In this document: positions 27,908 through 36,666 of the stretch, one piece after another
How the letters are laid out: each line of letters begins with the position of its first letter
Position numbering within the stretch: the first letter of the stretch is position 1
NCBI RefSeq assembly: GCF_023168145.1
Contig: NZ_BQYK01000001.1
Coordinates: 115,534-163,797 of the forward strand
Source of the DNA: Sporosarcina sp. NCCP-2222
GTDB lineage: Bacteria; Bacillota; Bacilli; Bacillales_A; Planococcaceae
Direction: 5' to 3'
DNA length: 48,264 nucleotides
Made by a program: the position numbers and the translations under genes
Notes under the pieces: model-generated
What the model saw: the letters and a program-made list of their open reading frames with translations, nothing else
Databases searched by the model: none
What the model was told of the DNA's origin: nothing

Positions 27908-27923
27908 ACACAACATGTTGTAT
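27908..27923 (-). promoter_or_regulatory. NrdR-box-like palindrome upstream of nrdJ
   Basis: A 16-bp imperfect palindrome (plus strand ACACAACATGTTGTAT) matches the NrdR consensus ACACWATATATWGTGT at 13 of 16 positions, 33-48 nt before the nrdJ start. NrdR normally binds paired boxes; I see only one, so this stays tentative. Confidence 0.4.
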
Positions 27924-28044
27924 TATGTATATAACCTAATCTACTACATCTTGAAACTACGTTCAACGGAGAAAAATATTCTCACAACTAGAAAACCGAT
28001 AACGTCGGTATTCGTCGAAAAAAAATGAAACGAAAGTCCGATTT

Positions 28045-28881
28045 TTACTTTCGATAGGTCCAGGAATCCGCCAAATATTTCGTTCGTTCGATCTCCTTGA
28101 CATACTCCAGTTGTTCATCCGTTAATTCTAGCGGTATAAGCGTCATATCAAGCGCCTTCTCAAACCCTGTTGCAAAGGCTGGTATGCACTCTTCTACTGA
28201 GATCGGACGATTTGTCAGCCGGTCAATGGCAACCGCCTTTTCCGGCAATCCTTTTCGCATACGCTCCCGCGCCTCTTCCGACTCAAATTTAAATAGCGAG
28301 ACAAGCTTATCCTCATCCAAGCTGAGTAAGATCGCGCCGTGTTGCAGAATGACGCCTTTTTGACGGGTCTGGGCGCTTCCTGCCACCTTCTTGCCTTCCA
28401 CAACGAGCTCATACCAGCTTGGTGCGTCAAAGCATACTGCACTTTTCGGTTTACGCAGCCGTTCATTCTGCTCCTCAGTAACCGGTACAGAAAACTCAGC
28501 TTGCAGTCCAAGATTCCGGAATCCCTCCAACAGGCCGCCCGAGATAACCCGGTAAGCTTCTGTCACTGTCTCAGGCATGTCTTCATAATCTTCCCTTACG
28601 ATGACACTGTAGGTCAGTTCATGTTCGTGGAGGACGCCCCTTCCGCCTGTCGGCCGTCTGACGAAGCCAAGATTATGCCTCTCTACGGCTTCCATATCAA
28701 TTTCTTTTTCCACGCGCTGAAAATATCCAATTGACAAGGTGGCAGGCTGCCATTCATAAAAACGCAGAACCGGTCCAATCTCCCCTTTGCTATGCCAATC
28801 AAGAAGCGCTTCATCGAGCGCCATATTAAAAGATGGCGAACACTTTCCGGAATTAATGAAATGCCAAACCTCTTTTTCCAT
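28045..28881 (-). CDS. lipM: Octanoyl-[GcvH]:protein / octanoyl-ACP transferase LipM
   Basis: Transfers octanoate from ACP to GcvH for lipoic acid assembly, which links it to the nearby glycine cleavage genes. LplA/LipB-like fold: [19 protein letters not shown], catalytic Cys in [13 protein letters not shown], Lys in [18 protein letters not shown] and QHGAILL. The start [20 protein letters not shown] (28881) gives 278 aa. Longer in-frame extension upstream has no family similarity. Divergent from the rhodanese gene, as yqhM/yqhL in Bacillus. Confidence 0.94.
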   Translation of the reverse strand: MEKEVWHFINSGKCSPSFNMALDEALLDWHSKGEIGPVLRFYEWQPATLSIGYFQRVEKEIDMEAVERHNLGFVRRPTGGRGVLHEHELTYSVIVREDYEDMPETVTEAYRVISGGLLEGFRNLGLQAEFSVPVTEEQNERLRKPKSAVCFDAPSWYELVVEGKKVAGSAQTRQKGVILQHGAILLSLDEDKLVSLFKFESEEARERMRKGLPEKAVAIDRLTNRPISVEECIPAFATGFEKALDMTLIPLELTDEQLEYVKEIERTKYLADSWTYRK

Positions 28882-29030
28882 ACCGATTCCCCTTCCAATC
28901 AACAATGTTGCCGACCTAGAAGTGGAAAAATGCCCATGCTTTATACGCAGCGGCATCCCTTGTCCAGGTCGGCGAATTATTCTTTTATGCTTACCGATTC
29001 ATTACAACGAATTTCATTTTATCATTCTCA

Positions 29031-29059
29031 TTGAACATGTGCTACTTAATCTTTATAAT
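29031..29059 (+). promoter_or_regulatory. Sigma-A promoter of the rhodanese-like gene
   Basis: TTGAAC (29031-29036) and consensus TATAAT (29054-29059) with 17-nt spacing, 30 nt before the GTG start. Confidence 0.75.
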
Positions 29060-29089
29060 GGACTTATAGAAAGAAAGGGGAAAATCGAA

Positions 29090-29467
29090 GTGGATTTATA
29101 TATCTTAGGGGCGGTCGTCCTTCTCCTCATCCTCTACATCGTTATCACGATGTTACGCCTGCGAAAAGCGGTCACAAACTTGACGCAAGAGGATTTTATC
29201 AACGGATACCGGAAAGCTCAGCTTATCGATGTGCGGGAACCGAAGGAGTTTGAAGCGGGCCATATTCTCGGAGCGAGAAATATCCCATACTCCCAGTTCC
29301 GGCAGCGTTATAAAGAAATCCGTGCGGATAAGCCCGTCTACTTGTACGATCAAAACGGCGGCAAAAGTGCAAGAGCCGCTCTTTTCTTGAAAAAGAAAGA
29401 GTATACACAGCTCTTCCACCTCCAAGGCGGATTCCGTACGTGGACAGGCAAAGTTAGAAGTAAATGA
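29090..29467 (+). CDS. yqhL: Membrane-anchored rhodanese-like protein YqhL without active-site Cys
   Basis: A 125-aa protein: N-terminal TM (YILGAVVLLLILYIVITMLR) and a single rhodanese domain with AQLIDVREPKEFEAGHILGA and LQGGFRTWTGKV. The active-site loop reads YLYDQNGGKSARAA, with Asp where sulfurtransferases have Cys, so classic thiosulfate sulfurtransferase activity is unlikely unless another Cys serves (none is seen in the domain). GTG start 9 nt after AAAGGGG. Divergent from lipM, upstream of a UUCG-loop terminator. Confidence 0.88.
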   Translation: MDLYILGAVVLLLILYIVITMLRLRKAVTNLTQEDFINGYRKAQLIDVREPKEFEAGHILGARNIPYSQFRQRYKEIRADKPVYLYDQNGGKSARAALFLKKKEYTQLFHLQGGFRTWTGKVRSK

Positions 29468-29471
29468 TGGC

Positions 29472-29499
29472 AAAGTTCTTCCTTCGGGAGGAACTTTTT
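29472..29499 (+). terminator. Terminator after the rhodanese gene
   Basis: AAAGTTCTTCC and GGAGGAACTTT form an 11-bp stem with UUCG loop and T5 tail, four nt past the stop. Confidence 0.92.
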
Positions 29500-29706
29500 C
29501 TATTGCAATAAATTCCCCCATGCCTGTATCCCTCCTGACAGCCTCCTTAGAATCCATGACAATAACCCGTCCAGACGGGTTGCAAGCCGCGTTCGAGCTT
29601 CCTCGCGCCTCCTAGCAGGCATCCAGTCTACCTAAAGCTAAACAGCCGACAGTTCCATATTTCATTATCGGCAGATTTTTAAATAAACCTTCAGGAACAA
29701 GCAACA
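29500..29706. other. Intergenic stretch with one perfect palindrome
   Basis: No gene is supported between the two convergent terminators. The only structure is a perfect inverted repeat AACCCGTC-CA-GACGGGTT at 29566-29583, without a T-run on either strand. It is too short to assign. Confidence 0.5.
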
Positions 29707-29757
29707 CAAAAAAACTGCACGTCAAATGTTTGCTTGGTACAAACATTTGACGTGCAG
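29707..29757 (-). terminator. Terminator after gcvPB
   Basis: A perfect 18-bp stem (29715-29732 with 29740-29757) closes a 7-nt loop and is followed on minus by seven or more T. It ends the gcvT-gcvPA-gcvPB operon. Confidence 0.95.
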
Positions 29758-29774
29758 CTATCATGCGAAGCAGG

Positions 29775-31256
29775 TTAGGCGTTAACCAGTTCCTCTTCTT
29801 TTTTCTTAAAACGAAGCACCGGATGACGTGCTGCTTTTGTTTCGTCCAAACGGTTGACGACTGTTGTATGAGGCGCCTCTTGGACAATTTCCGGCGTTTC
29901 TTCTACTTCCTTGGCAATTTGGATCATTGCATCGATGAAGGAATCAAGCGTTTCTTTCGATTCAGTCTCAGTCGGTTCAATCATCATGCCTTCCTCTACA
30001 TTAAGCGGGAAGTAGATTGTCGGCGGATGGAAACCGAAATCAAGCAGGCGTTTTGCCATATCAAGTGTACGCACACCGAGTTTCTTTTGACGGCGTCCCG
30101 AAAGAACAAATTCATGCTTGCAATGCTGCGGATATGGCAGATCGAAATACGGCTCCAATCTTCGCATCATATAGTTCGCATTCAATACCGCATATTCCGT
30201 CACTGCCTTCAACCCATCCGGCCCCATAGAGCGGATATAAGTGTAGGCACGCAAGTAGATGCCGAAGTTTCCGTAGAACGGTTTCACACGGCCGATTGAT
30301 TGCGGACGGTCATACTCGAATGTATAGCTGTCCCCTTCTTTGACGAGAACTGGCTTCGGCAAGAACGGAGCCAAATCCGCTTTCACGCCGACTGGGCCAG
30401 AGCCCGGTCCACCGCCGCCATGCGGGCCTGTAAATGTCTTATGCAAATTTAAATGAACAGCGTCAAAGCCCATATCTCCAGGGCGTGCTTTCGCCATAAC
30501 GGCGTTCAAGTTTGCACCATCGTAGTACAGTTTTCCGCCGACACCATGAACGATTTCAGCCATTTTCAGAATATCCTCTTCAAAGAGTCCAAGGGTATTC
30601 GGATTCGTCAGCATGAGGGCAGCTGTGTCAGGACCGACTTTGGATTTCAGATCCTCGATATCGACCAGGCCGTTGTCATTTGACTTCACTGTAATTGTAT
30701 CGAATCCTGCCACCGTTGCGGAAGCAGGGTTTGTGCCATGAGCAGAATCAGGCACAAGTACTTTTGTCCGGTTGAAATCGCCATTTGACTCGTGGAATGC
30801 ACGGATCATCATGAGCGCAGTCCATTCACCATGTGCACCAGCAGCTGGCTGAAGTGTCACTTCGTCCATACCTGTAATTTCAGAAAGATGTTCCTGCAAG
30901 TCATACATGATTTCCATAGCGCCTTGAACAGTAGCTTCATCCTGCAACGGATGGATATTCGCAAAACCAGATAAACGCGCCACCGCTTCGTTAATTTTCG
31001 GATTGTACTTCATCGTACAAGATCCAAGCGGATAGAATCCAGTATCCACGCCGTGATTCCGATTAGAGAGCGCAGTATAGTGTCGCATAATATCAAGCTC
31101 GGAGACTTCTGGCAGTTCTGCCTCTTCAGAGCGGATATAAGTTTCAGGCAACAAGTTTGTCAAATCGACTTCCGGTACATCCAATTCAGGGAGGCTATAG
31201 CCAATCCGTCCCTCTTTTGATATTTCAAAAATCAGCGGTTGATTTTCATTACGCAT
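29775..31256 (-). CDS. gcvPB: Glycine dehydrogenase (decarboxylating) subunit 2
   Basis: PLP-carrying half of the split P-protein; decarboxylates glycine and passes the aminomethyl group to lipoyl-GcvH. 493 aa. PLP lysine in [20 protein letters not shown]; other conserved stretches are [36 protein letters not shown] and [15 protein letters not shown]. The start at [12 protein letters not shown] overlaps the gcvPA stop by 8 nt. The acidic/basic C-terminal tail is variable in the family. Confidence 0.97.
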   Translation of the reverse strand: MRNENQPLIFEISKEGRIGYSLPELDVPEVDLTNLLPETYIRSEEAELPEVSELDIMRHYTALSNRNHGVDTGFYPLGSCTMKYNPKINEAVARLSGFANIHPLQDEATVQGAMEIMYDLQEHLSEITGMDEVTLQPAAGAHGEWTALMMIRAFHESNGDFNRTKVLVPDSAHGTNPASATVAGFDTITVKSNDNGLVDIEDLKSKVGPDTAALMLTNPNTLGLFEEDILKMAEIVHGVGGKLYYDGANLNAVMAKARPGDMGFDAVHLNLHKTFTGPHGGGGPGSGPVGVKADLAPFLPKPVLVKEGDSYTFEYDRPQSIGRVKPFYGNFGIYLRAYTYIRSMGPDGLKAVTEYAVLNANYMMRRLEPYFDLPYPQHCKHEFVLSGRRQKKLGVRTLDMAKRLLDFGFHPPTIYFPLNVEEGMMIEPTETESKETLDSFIDAMIQIAKEVEETPEIVQEAPHTTVVNRLDETKAARHPVLRFKKKEEELVNA

Positions 31257-32595
31257 GAAGGGCCTCCATTTCCTGCACGAGCGCATCAATTTCTTCTTTT
31301 GTCCGTTGTTCTGTCACAGCGATCAATGTGTGATTCGCGAGTTCTGGATATGTGGAACTAAGGTCATAGCCGCCAATCATTCCTTTATGGAATAACTGCT
31401 CGTTCACTTCAGCTACCGGCTTTTTCACATCCACTACGATTTCGTTAAAGTGGACGTTGCCAAATTTAACATCAAAGCCCGCTTTCTCGAATGCCTCTTT
31501 TGCATATCTTGTTTTGGCAATGTTTTGATATGCCATCTCCTTGACGCCCACTTTTCCAAGTGCTGTCATCGCAACAGATGCTGCAAGAGCATTCAGTGCT
31601 TGGTTTGAGCAAATATTAGACGTCGCTTTATCGCGGCGGATATGTTGCTCACGCGCTTGAAGCGTAAGAACATAACCTCTTCTTCCATCTTCATCTGTCG
31701 TCTCTCCAACAAGACGTCCAGGCACTTTTCTCATTAGCTTTGTTGTTGTAGCAAAATATCCGCAGTGCGGCCCGCCGAATTGTTCTGGAATGCCGAACGG
31801 CTGGGCATCGCCTACTGTAATATCCGCACCAAGTTTGCCAGGAGGCGTCAAGACGCCAAGCGCAAGTGGGTTGGACGACACAATGAATAGTCCGCCTTGA
31901 TCATGTATAATTTTTCCGACACTCTCGATATCTTCTACTTGGCCGAAGAAGTTTGGATATTGGACTAGGACCGCTGCAGTATCACCATCGATTAACTGTT
32001 CTAACTTCTCCATGTCCGTAACACCATCTTTGTGTGGAATGGTGACGACTTCAATGAATTGGCCAGCTGCATAAGCTTGCACTACATCCCTTGACTCCGG
32101 ATGGACTGTTTCGGAAACAAGCAGCTTTTTACGGCGGGTATGGCCAGCCGCAAGCGTTCCTGCTTCTGCAAGCGCAGTTCCACCGTCATACATAGAAGAG
32201 TTAGCGAGATCCATGCCTGTCAATTCACAGATCATTGTCTGGAATTCAAAGATCGCCTGTAGCTCACCTTGAGAAATCTCCGGCTGATACGGCGTATAGG
32301 CAGTATAGAACTCAGAACGGGAAATTACATGGTCGACAATGATCGGTTTATAATGATCATAGACACCGGCACCAAGAAACGATGTATAGTGGCGGGAATC
32401 AGCATTTTTGCTTGCCAAATGTGACAGTTCTTTCATCAGAGCCGTTTCCGATTTTGCCGGTTTAATGTCTAATTCACCTTTAAATCGTACTTTTTCTGGA
32501 ATATCTTCAAACAATTCATCCACAGTTGCGATGCCGATGGCCGCTAGCATTTCATCGCGGTCCGTTTCCGTCATCGGAATATAACGATGCTTCAT
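31249..32595 (-). CDS. gcvPA: Glycine dehydrogenase (decarboxylating) subunit 1
   Basis: The non-PLP-lysine half of the split P-protein, forming heterotetramers with GcvPB. 448 aa from [17 protein letters not shown], equal to the Bacillus protein. Motifs: [66 protein letters not shown] and [22 protein letters not shown] lies about 10 nt upstream. It follows gcvT by 25 nt. Confidence 0.97.
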   Translation of the reverse strand: MKHRYIPMTETDRDEMLAAIGIATVDELFEDIPEKVRFKGELDIKPAKSETALMKELSHLASKNADSRHYTSFLGAGVYDHYKPIIVDHVISRSEFYTAYTPYQPEISQGELQAIFEFQTMICELTGMDLANSSMYDGGTALAEAGTLAAGHTRRKKLLVSETVHPESRDVVQAYAAGQFIEVVTIPHKDGVTDMEKLEQLIDGDTAAVLVQYPNFFGQVEDIESVGKIIHDQGGLFIVSSNPLALGVLTPPGKLGADITVGDAQPFGIPEQFGGPHCGYFATTTKLMRKVPGRLVGETTDEDGRRGYVLTLQAREQHIRRDKATSNICSNQALNALAASVAMTALGKVGVKEMAYQNIAKTRYAKEAFEKAGFDVKFGNVHFNEIVVDVKKPVAEVNEQLFHKGMIGGYDLSSTYPELANHTLIAVTEQRTKEEIDALVQEMEALHA

Positions 32596-32620
32596 ATCCA
32601 CAAATCCCCTCTTCATTTCA

Positions 32621-33718
32621 TTATCGTTTATAAAATGGTGTTGCGATGACAACCGCTTTCAGACGTTTCGAACGGATTTCGACTTCGACTTCATTTCCGA
32701 CTTCTGCCTGTGACGATTGAACAAGGGCGAACCCGATGTTCTTTTTTAAAGTCGGTGACTGTGTGCCAGTCGTCACTTCTCCAATTTCCTCGTCTCCAAC
32801 AAACACTTTGTAACCAGTGCGCGGAATCCCTTTGTCAATCATTTCAATGCCGACTAGTTTTCTAGGAACACCTTGTTCCTTCTGGGAAGCTAACGCCTCT
32901 TTGCCAAGGAAGTCGGATTCTTTATTGAGTTTGACGACAAACCCAAGTCCCGCTTCGAGTGGAGAAATATCTTTGGATAACTCTTGTCCATAGAGAGGAA
33001 GTCCGGCTTCAAAACGCAATGTATCACGAGCTCCTAAACCTGCCGGGAGAACCCCTTCCTCTTTTCCTGCTTCAAGAACAGCCGACCATAACGCGACTAC
33101 TGTGTCTGGCGAACCGTACAGTTCAAATCCATCTTCCCCTGTATAACCGGTTCTCGAGACGAGCACCTCATGTCCCGCCACGTTTACCCCTTCCTTGAAG
33201 CGGAAAAACTTAATTTCTTCCAATGGCTGGTCAGTCAACTTCTGAAGGACCTCTTGTGCTTTTGGTCCTTGAAGAGCCAACAAACCAAACTCATTTGATT
33301 TATCCTCTATTAGGACATCCTCTGTGGCATGCTTTTTCATCCATTCCACATCTTTATCGATATTGGACGCATTGACGACTAAAAGATAATCGTTCTCTCC
33401 TCTTTTATAAATTAGGAGATCATCCACTGTACCGCCATTTTCATAACACATCGCTGTATACTGGGCTTGCCCGTCCTTCAACTTGGAGACATCATTTGTT
33501 ACAAGTTTCTGCAGAAATGCAAGCGCCCCTTCTCCCGAGACAAAAACCTCTCCCATATGGGACACATCAAACAGACCGGCTTGCGTTCGCACCGCTTCAT
33601 GTTCGGCTTTGATTCCAGAGAATTGAACTGGCAGCTCCCAGCCTCCAAAATCAATCGTTTTGCCTCCATATTCCGAATACGCATCGAAAAGGGCCGTGCG
33701 TTTCAACGATTCAACCAT
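32621..33718 (-). CDS. gcvT: Aminomethyltransferase (glycine cleavage T protein)
   Basis: Releases ammonia from the aminomethyl-lipoyl intermediate and forms methylene-tetrahydrofolate. N-terminal [20 protein letters not shown], then [28 protein letters not shown] and [20 protein letters not shown]-terminal [20 protein letters not shown]. 365 aa, normal. GGGGG precedes the ATG. First gene of the operon, controlled by the glycine riboswitch upstream. Confidence 0.97.
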   Translation of the reverse strand: MVESLKRTALFDAYSEYGGKTIDFGGWELPVQFSGIKAEHEAVRTQAGLFDVSHMGEVFVSGEGALAFLQKLVTNDVSKLKDGQAQYTAMCYENGGTVDDLLIYKRGENDYLLVVNASNIDKDVEWMKKHATEDVLIEDKSNEFGLLALQGPKAQEVLQKLTDQPLEEIKFFRFKEGVNVAGHEVLVSRTGYTGEDGFELYGSPDTVVALWSAVLEAGKEEGVLPAGLGARDTLRFEAGLPLYGQELSKDISPLEAGLGFVVKLNKESDFLGKEALASQKEQGVPRKLVGIEMIDKGIPRTGYKVFVGDEEIGEVTTGTQSPTLKKNIGFALVQSSQAEVGNEVEVEIRSKRLKAVVIATPFYKR

Positions 33719-33842
33719 GCCAATTTCCCCCTAGTCTAATAGTAAAGTAGAGCTCCGAACAAATCGGTTCTCCCGATGTTCGGTTGTGCAAGCAATATGC
33801 AGCAAGGCGATCGCGCTGACAATTGCCAGCCCGCTGCCCACG

Positions 33843-33882
33843 AAAAAAGACAGAAGTCCCCTATGGAAAAGGAACCTCTGTC
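33843..33882 (-). terminator. Riboswitch-controlled terminator of the gcv operon
   Basis: On minus, GACAGAGGTTCC pairs with GGGACTTCTGTC (two G-U pairs) and ends in TTTTTT. It overlaps the 3' flank of the second glycine aptamer (ACAGAGG), so ligand binding can compete with terminator formation. Confidence 0.85.
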
Positions 33883-34045
33883 CGTGTACCTGAAAGTTTG
33901 ACCTTGCGGCTTTCCTCGTTGGTGGCCGATCGAATCGGCGCTCTCCAGAGATGCGTCATGAACGGGTCTTTTTACCTGAGAGATTCATAACTTTCGTTAT
34001 TTGCTCCTTCGGCGACGCCTAATACGTGCTCTCCCCGCTCAGTCA
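33875..34045 (-). ncRNA. Tandem glycine riboswitch
   Basis: Leader RNA of gcvT-gcvPA-gcvPB with two glycine aptamers. Aptamer 1 (about 33961-34045) contains GGGGAGAGC, GCCGAAGGAGCAAAT and CTCTCAGGTAAAAAGACC. Aptamer 2 (about 33875-33955) contains TCTCTGGAGAGCGCC, a Gly-core AAGCCGCAAGGTCAAAC and TTTCAGGTACACGGACAGAGG-like end. These are the conserved glycine-riboswitch elements in order. Glycine binding is expected to turn the operon on by preventing the downstream terminator. Confidence 0.95.
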
Positions 34046-34112
34046 TCCGCGATATTCAATTGCTTGCACAAAATGTGTAAGATTCCGACGAATCAGTACC
34101 CTATTGCCTTAT

Positions 34113-34141
34113 ATCTTAACATTTCACATCTGCATACGCAA
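34113..34141 (-). promoter_or_regulatory. Sigma-A promoter of the gcv operon
   Basis: On minus, TTGCGT (34136-34141) and TAAGAT (34113-34118) are 17 nt apart, about 65 nt before the first aptamer. Confidence 0.65.
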
Positions 34142-34165
34142 TCATTTTTAGCATCACGTATTTTT

Positions 34166-34203
34166 CACGAACGTTTAATATATTTCTTTTATAAACGTTC
34201 GTG
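34166..34203. repeat. Perfect 12-bp inverted repeat between aroK and gcv promoter
   Basis: CACGAACGTTTA (34166-34177) and its exact reverse complement (34192-34203) flank a 14-nt AT-only-plus-one-C loop. Neither strand has a strong T-run, so it is either a weak terminator for aroK or an operator upstream of the gcv promoter. Confidence 0.6.
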
Positions 34204-34268
34204 TTTTAAAGACTCCCCATCGAAACCAACACAAAAAAGAATTTAAATTGCCTATCAATATTTCCCGC

Positions 34269-34787
34269 TCATTCCTCGTGTTCCTTCAGTCTGCCAATCT
34301 GAAACGCTATGTAGTCGGCTATTTCATAAATGGAGCGGCCCGCTGTCTCCACTCTAAAATGAGCGCTCTTTAAATAATGCGGCTTGCGCTTGAAATACAG
34401 GCTTTCCAGTTCTTGACGGGTTGAGCGCTGGACGATGGGACGATTTTTATCCGTTGAGATACGTCGCCATATTTCATAGAACGGCGCATTTAGGAAGAAG
34501 ACCAGTCCTGTGTCCCTCATAATACGCCGGTTCTCCTCTCTCATCGCTACACCTCCGCCTGTTGCAATAATGCAATACTGATCCGGAAAGCGCCGCAAGA
34601 AGTCTGTCTCCATCTCTCGGAATCGCTCTTCACCATAAGTCTCAAATATTTGCGGAATCGTCATCCCTGTATCGTTGACGATTTCCGCATCCATGTCGAA
34701 AAAAGGCATATCAACCATATTGCTTAATCGTTTGCCAATGGCACTTTTACCACTACCCATGTATCCGACCAAGTAGACTTTCTTCAT
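34269..34787 (-). CDS. aroK: Shikimate kinase
   Basis: Phosphorylates shikimate at O3. P-loop VYLVGYMGSGKSAIGKRL, shikimate-binding DMDAEI, GEERFREMETDFLRR, and ATGGGVAMREENR; adenine-lid region DKNRPIVQRST. 172 aa from MKKVYLVGYMG, with GGGTGG 6 nt upstream; an ATG two codons earlier is less well placed. It overlaps the end of comGG by 35 nt, so it belongs to the tail of the comG operon, as in several Bacillales. Confidence 0.95.
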   Translation of the reverse strand: MKKVYLVGYMGSGKSAIGKRLSNMVDMPFFDMDAEIVNDTGMTIPQIFETYGEERFREMETDFLRRFPDQYCIIATGGGVAMREENRRIMRDTGLVFFLNAPFYEIWRRISTDKNRPIVQRSTRQELESLYFKRKPHYLKSAHFRVETAGRSIYEIADYIAFQIGRLKEHEE

Positions 34788-34974
34788 ATTCATCCACCCT
34801 ATTTAATGTCTTGATCAATTCCTTTTCGTAGTATTGTTCAAGAGAATCGTAAGTTTTATATAAATTACTATGCCACGAAACGAGGGTAAAAAGAAAGAGG
34901 CTGACAAAAAATAATAAAATTAATGCAGCCGCGAACAGGGAGCCTTTCTCATTCCGGAAATAGCCCAATCGCAA
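34753..34974 (-). CDS. comGG: ComGG-like minor pseudopilin
   Basis: A 73-aa protein in the last comG position. One hydrophobic helix (SLFAAALILLFFVSLFLFTL) follows the short positive N-terminus RLGYFRNEKG, in keeping with a degenerate pilin signal. Shorter than B. subtilis ComGG (about 124 aa). Overlaps comGF by 26 nt and aroK by 35 nt. Identification rests on position plus topology. Confidence 0.65.
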   Translation of the reverse strand: MRLGYFRNEKGSLFAAALILLFFVSLFLFTLVSWHSNLYKTYDSLEQYYEKELIKTLNRVDEYEESLLGRIHG

Positions 34975-35392
34975 ATCTCCTTTCCTTTATTTTTTCATCC
35001 AACGTAACAATCGTCAACCGGACCATCTCCTCTTCAAGGCTAAATTGGAGGGAACGAATGTTGGTGAAAAGCGGGATATGGCCTTGGAAGTCTACTGTTC
35101 TACGGATGACCGTCCCGCTTAGGCTAATCGTTTGCACGCCTCTTTCGTTTACATACATCAAAGCCTGACCGTCAGCAGACAAACTGATTGATTCAACGTG
35201 AGCGAGCGATGTTTGCAGTTCCGCTGTGAAAAGTTCCCATTCCGTCGACGCAGCAGTCCCATAATGCTGCTCAATCGTCTGCTTCCAATAAAAGAACAGG
35301 ACGAGCAAATGCAAAAAAGTGAATGCTATGATCAATTGAAATAAAGAATCCAATAAGGTATAACCCGATTCCCTCTTTAGGAGCCGTAACAT
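34949..35392 (-). CDS. comGF: Competence minor pseudopilin ComGF
   Basis: A 147-aa ComGF-family pseudopilin of the transformation pilus. Class III signal-like N-terminus ESGYTLLDSLFQLIIAFTFL, then a soluble domain with VESISLSADGQALMYVNERG and NIRSLQFSLEEEMVRLTIV. Overlaps comGE and comGG. Confidence 0.82.
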   Translation of the reverse strand: MLRLLKRESGYTLLDSLFQLIIAFTFLHLLVLFFYWKQTIEQHYGTAASTEWELFTAELQTSLAHVESISLSADGQALMYVNERGVQTISLSGTVIRRTVDFQGHIPLFTNIRSLQFSLEEEMVRLTIVTLDEKIKERRFAIGLFPE

Positions 35393-35676
35393 GAGATGAT
35401 ATCCTCACCCTTACTCAAATAGCTGACACATATAGACGTGCCATGGATGCTCCACTCAAAAGGCGTTTTTTCTACTTCCTCAACTCCCGACAATGTGCCA
35501 TAGGCAGAATGGATGATTGCTCCCTGGAATGCCGTCCTGGCCGCCAGCATGGATTTCTTCTTCTCCCCTAATTCCACCGTCATGTTCGTTGCGAACGGCA
35601 GCAGTGACCCGAAGATGATTGTTGTTAGAAGCAGAACAAGCAACGCTTCCGGCCAAGAATATCCTTTATCGTTCAT
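35377..35676 (-). CDS. comGE: Competence minor pseudopilin ComGE
   Basis: A 99-aa pseudopilin with the prepilin-like start NDKGYSWPEALLVLLLTTII (Glu at +5 after the Gly). GGGAGG lies 13-8 nt before the ATG at 35676; upstream in-frame ATGs precede the ribosome site. Overlaps comGD by 11 nt and comGF by 16 nt. Confidence 0.78.
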   Translation of the reverse strand: MNDKGYSWPEALLVLLLTTIIFGSLLPFATNMTVELGEKKKSMLAARTAFQGAIIHSAYGTLSGVEEVEKTPFEWSIHGTSICVSYLSKGEDIISCYGS

Positions 35677-36109
35677 ATAATATGATCCTCCCATACTGTA
35701 ATTGGAAGCGCAGCTCAACCGTTCGCTTCGACAAATTCAATGTTATCGTTCCCGTCTCCCGAATTTGCCCATTCCCATTGAATTCAAGACGCCGCATGGC
35801 CCCCGTACTGCTAATGCGCATGCCAGGGGGAAAATCGATCCGATCCATCTCCCCTTCGATGTTGGATGAGATAATGTAAGTGGCACCATTATTTTTCAAA
35901 GTCAATTCAGTCGGATATCCACTCGCCAAGGAATGCGCCTGCATCTTATAAACCGAGGCAATGAACGCCTGCAGAGCCTCTTCCTCGGCCCGGCCAGACA
36001 ACCACTTTTCACTAAAAGGAAGGGCGAGCACCGTCAGAATACCGACGATGCTCAGCACCAGCAGAAGTTCCAAAAAAGTGAAGCCCGCTTCCTTACTCTG
36101 CATCTGCAT
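35666..36109 (-). CDS. comGD: Competence pseudopilin ComGD
   Basis: A 147-aa type IV pilin-like protein. The prepilin peptidase site is EAG/FTFLELLLVLSIVGIL, with the conserved Glu at +5. The soluble part is beta-rich (PTELTLKNNGATYIISSNIE). Overlaps the end of the comGC remnant by 17 nt, so its translation probably depended on comGC. Confidence 0.9.
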   Translation of the reverse strand: MQMQSKEAGFTFLELLLVLSIVGILTVLALPFSEKWLSGRAEEEALQAFIASVYKMQAHSLASGYPTELTLKNNGATYIISSNIEGEMDRIDFPPGMRISSTGAMRRLEFNGNGQIRETGTITLNLSKRTVELRFQLQYGRIILYER

Positions 36110-36392
36110 CCCCTGCGTGTCCGGGCAGAGGATCTGGCTTTACTTCGCCTTCAGAAGAAATGTTCAATTTCCTGCCGTCCGGGCATTGGAGGTCTCCGGT
36201 TACATACCCTTGTTCCTTCAAGGAGTCCAAGGTTGGAAACTCCTTCTTGTCCATCTTATAGGCTTGTACTTGTCCCTGTACCATTTTGACATACGCATCG
36301 CATCCTTTTTCATCGATGGAACGCGAGTGTTTCGTAACGTTTGGAAGGGCGATAAGCACTAAAACAGAGATGATTAATAGAACGATCATCAT
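36093..36392 (-). pseudogene. comGC: comGC 3' part, cut off by prophage insertion
   Basis: ComGC is the major pseudopilin of the transformation pilus. The remaining frame begins MMIVLLIISVLVLIALPNVT, which is the pilin TM helix from the +6 position onward. The leader peptide and the G/FTLxE processing site that must precede it are missing. The codon just before ATG ATG is TAA, so no upstream in-frame extension exists. The rest (EKGCDAYVKMVQGQVQAYKM, YPDGRK-type tail) is intact. Without the leader the product cannot be processed by ComC. The 5' end should lie at the other prophage boundary. Confidence 0.88.
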
Positions 36393-36400
36393 TTAAAACA
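36378..36400. other. Prophage attachment junction in comGC
   Basis: comGC similarity stops and unrelated sequence begins at about 36390-36393, at the codons after the conserved pilin Glu. The exact crossover dinucleotide cannot be fixed without the other end. As I recall, the TP901-1 attB of Lactococcus lies at the same place in comGC (reading FTLIE/ML), so a large serine integrase is likely. Confidence 0.65.
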
Positions 36401-36628
36401 CCTTTTTCCGTCATTTTCAGACCATCAAATTTCATTTCCAAAGAGCTGACTTACGCGGTTTGAAGATTGATTTATTTGCTGTGCCTTTCAGTGGAATTCC
36501 GTTTCTGTGATTTTCTATGTGGTTGACCTCTAAAAAAATCACGACTGATTCATTAAAATTGTGATTCCTGAATAAAAAACCACATTGCAAAAAAACTTTC
36601 TATAATATAACCGTGTATTGTAGATAAG

Positions 36629-36664
36629 AAAACAGCCGCCTACTCACTCGAGTCTGCGGCTGTT
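36629..36664. terminator. Terminator at the attachment-proximal end of the prophage
   Basis: AACAGCCGC and GCGGCTGTT form a 9-bp stem with a 16-nt loop, next to the DUF3006 stop; T-rich on the minus side. The rest of the 36393-36628 gap is AT-rich with no gene I can support. Confidence 0.75.
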
Positions 36665-36666
36665 TG

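Noticed and set aside
27876..28044. B12 riboswitch for nrdJ
   Set aside because: The gap to lipM is only about 170 nt and lacks the conserved B12-box and multi-helix core; only the NrdR-like palindrome stands out.
29566..29583. Terminator at the AACCCGTC/GACGGGTT palindrome
   Set aside because: No T-run follows on either strand, and true terminators already flank the gap on both sides.
34166..34203. PurR box pair or LexA box
   Set aside because: CGAA elements are about 28 nt apart rather than the 16-17 nt of PurBox pairs, and there is no CGAAC-N4-GTTCG core.
36393..36628. An in-frame phage-supplied leader restoring comGC
   Set aside because: The codon directly before ATG ATG is TAA and further stops lie upstream in that frame, so no hybrid prepilin can be made.
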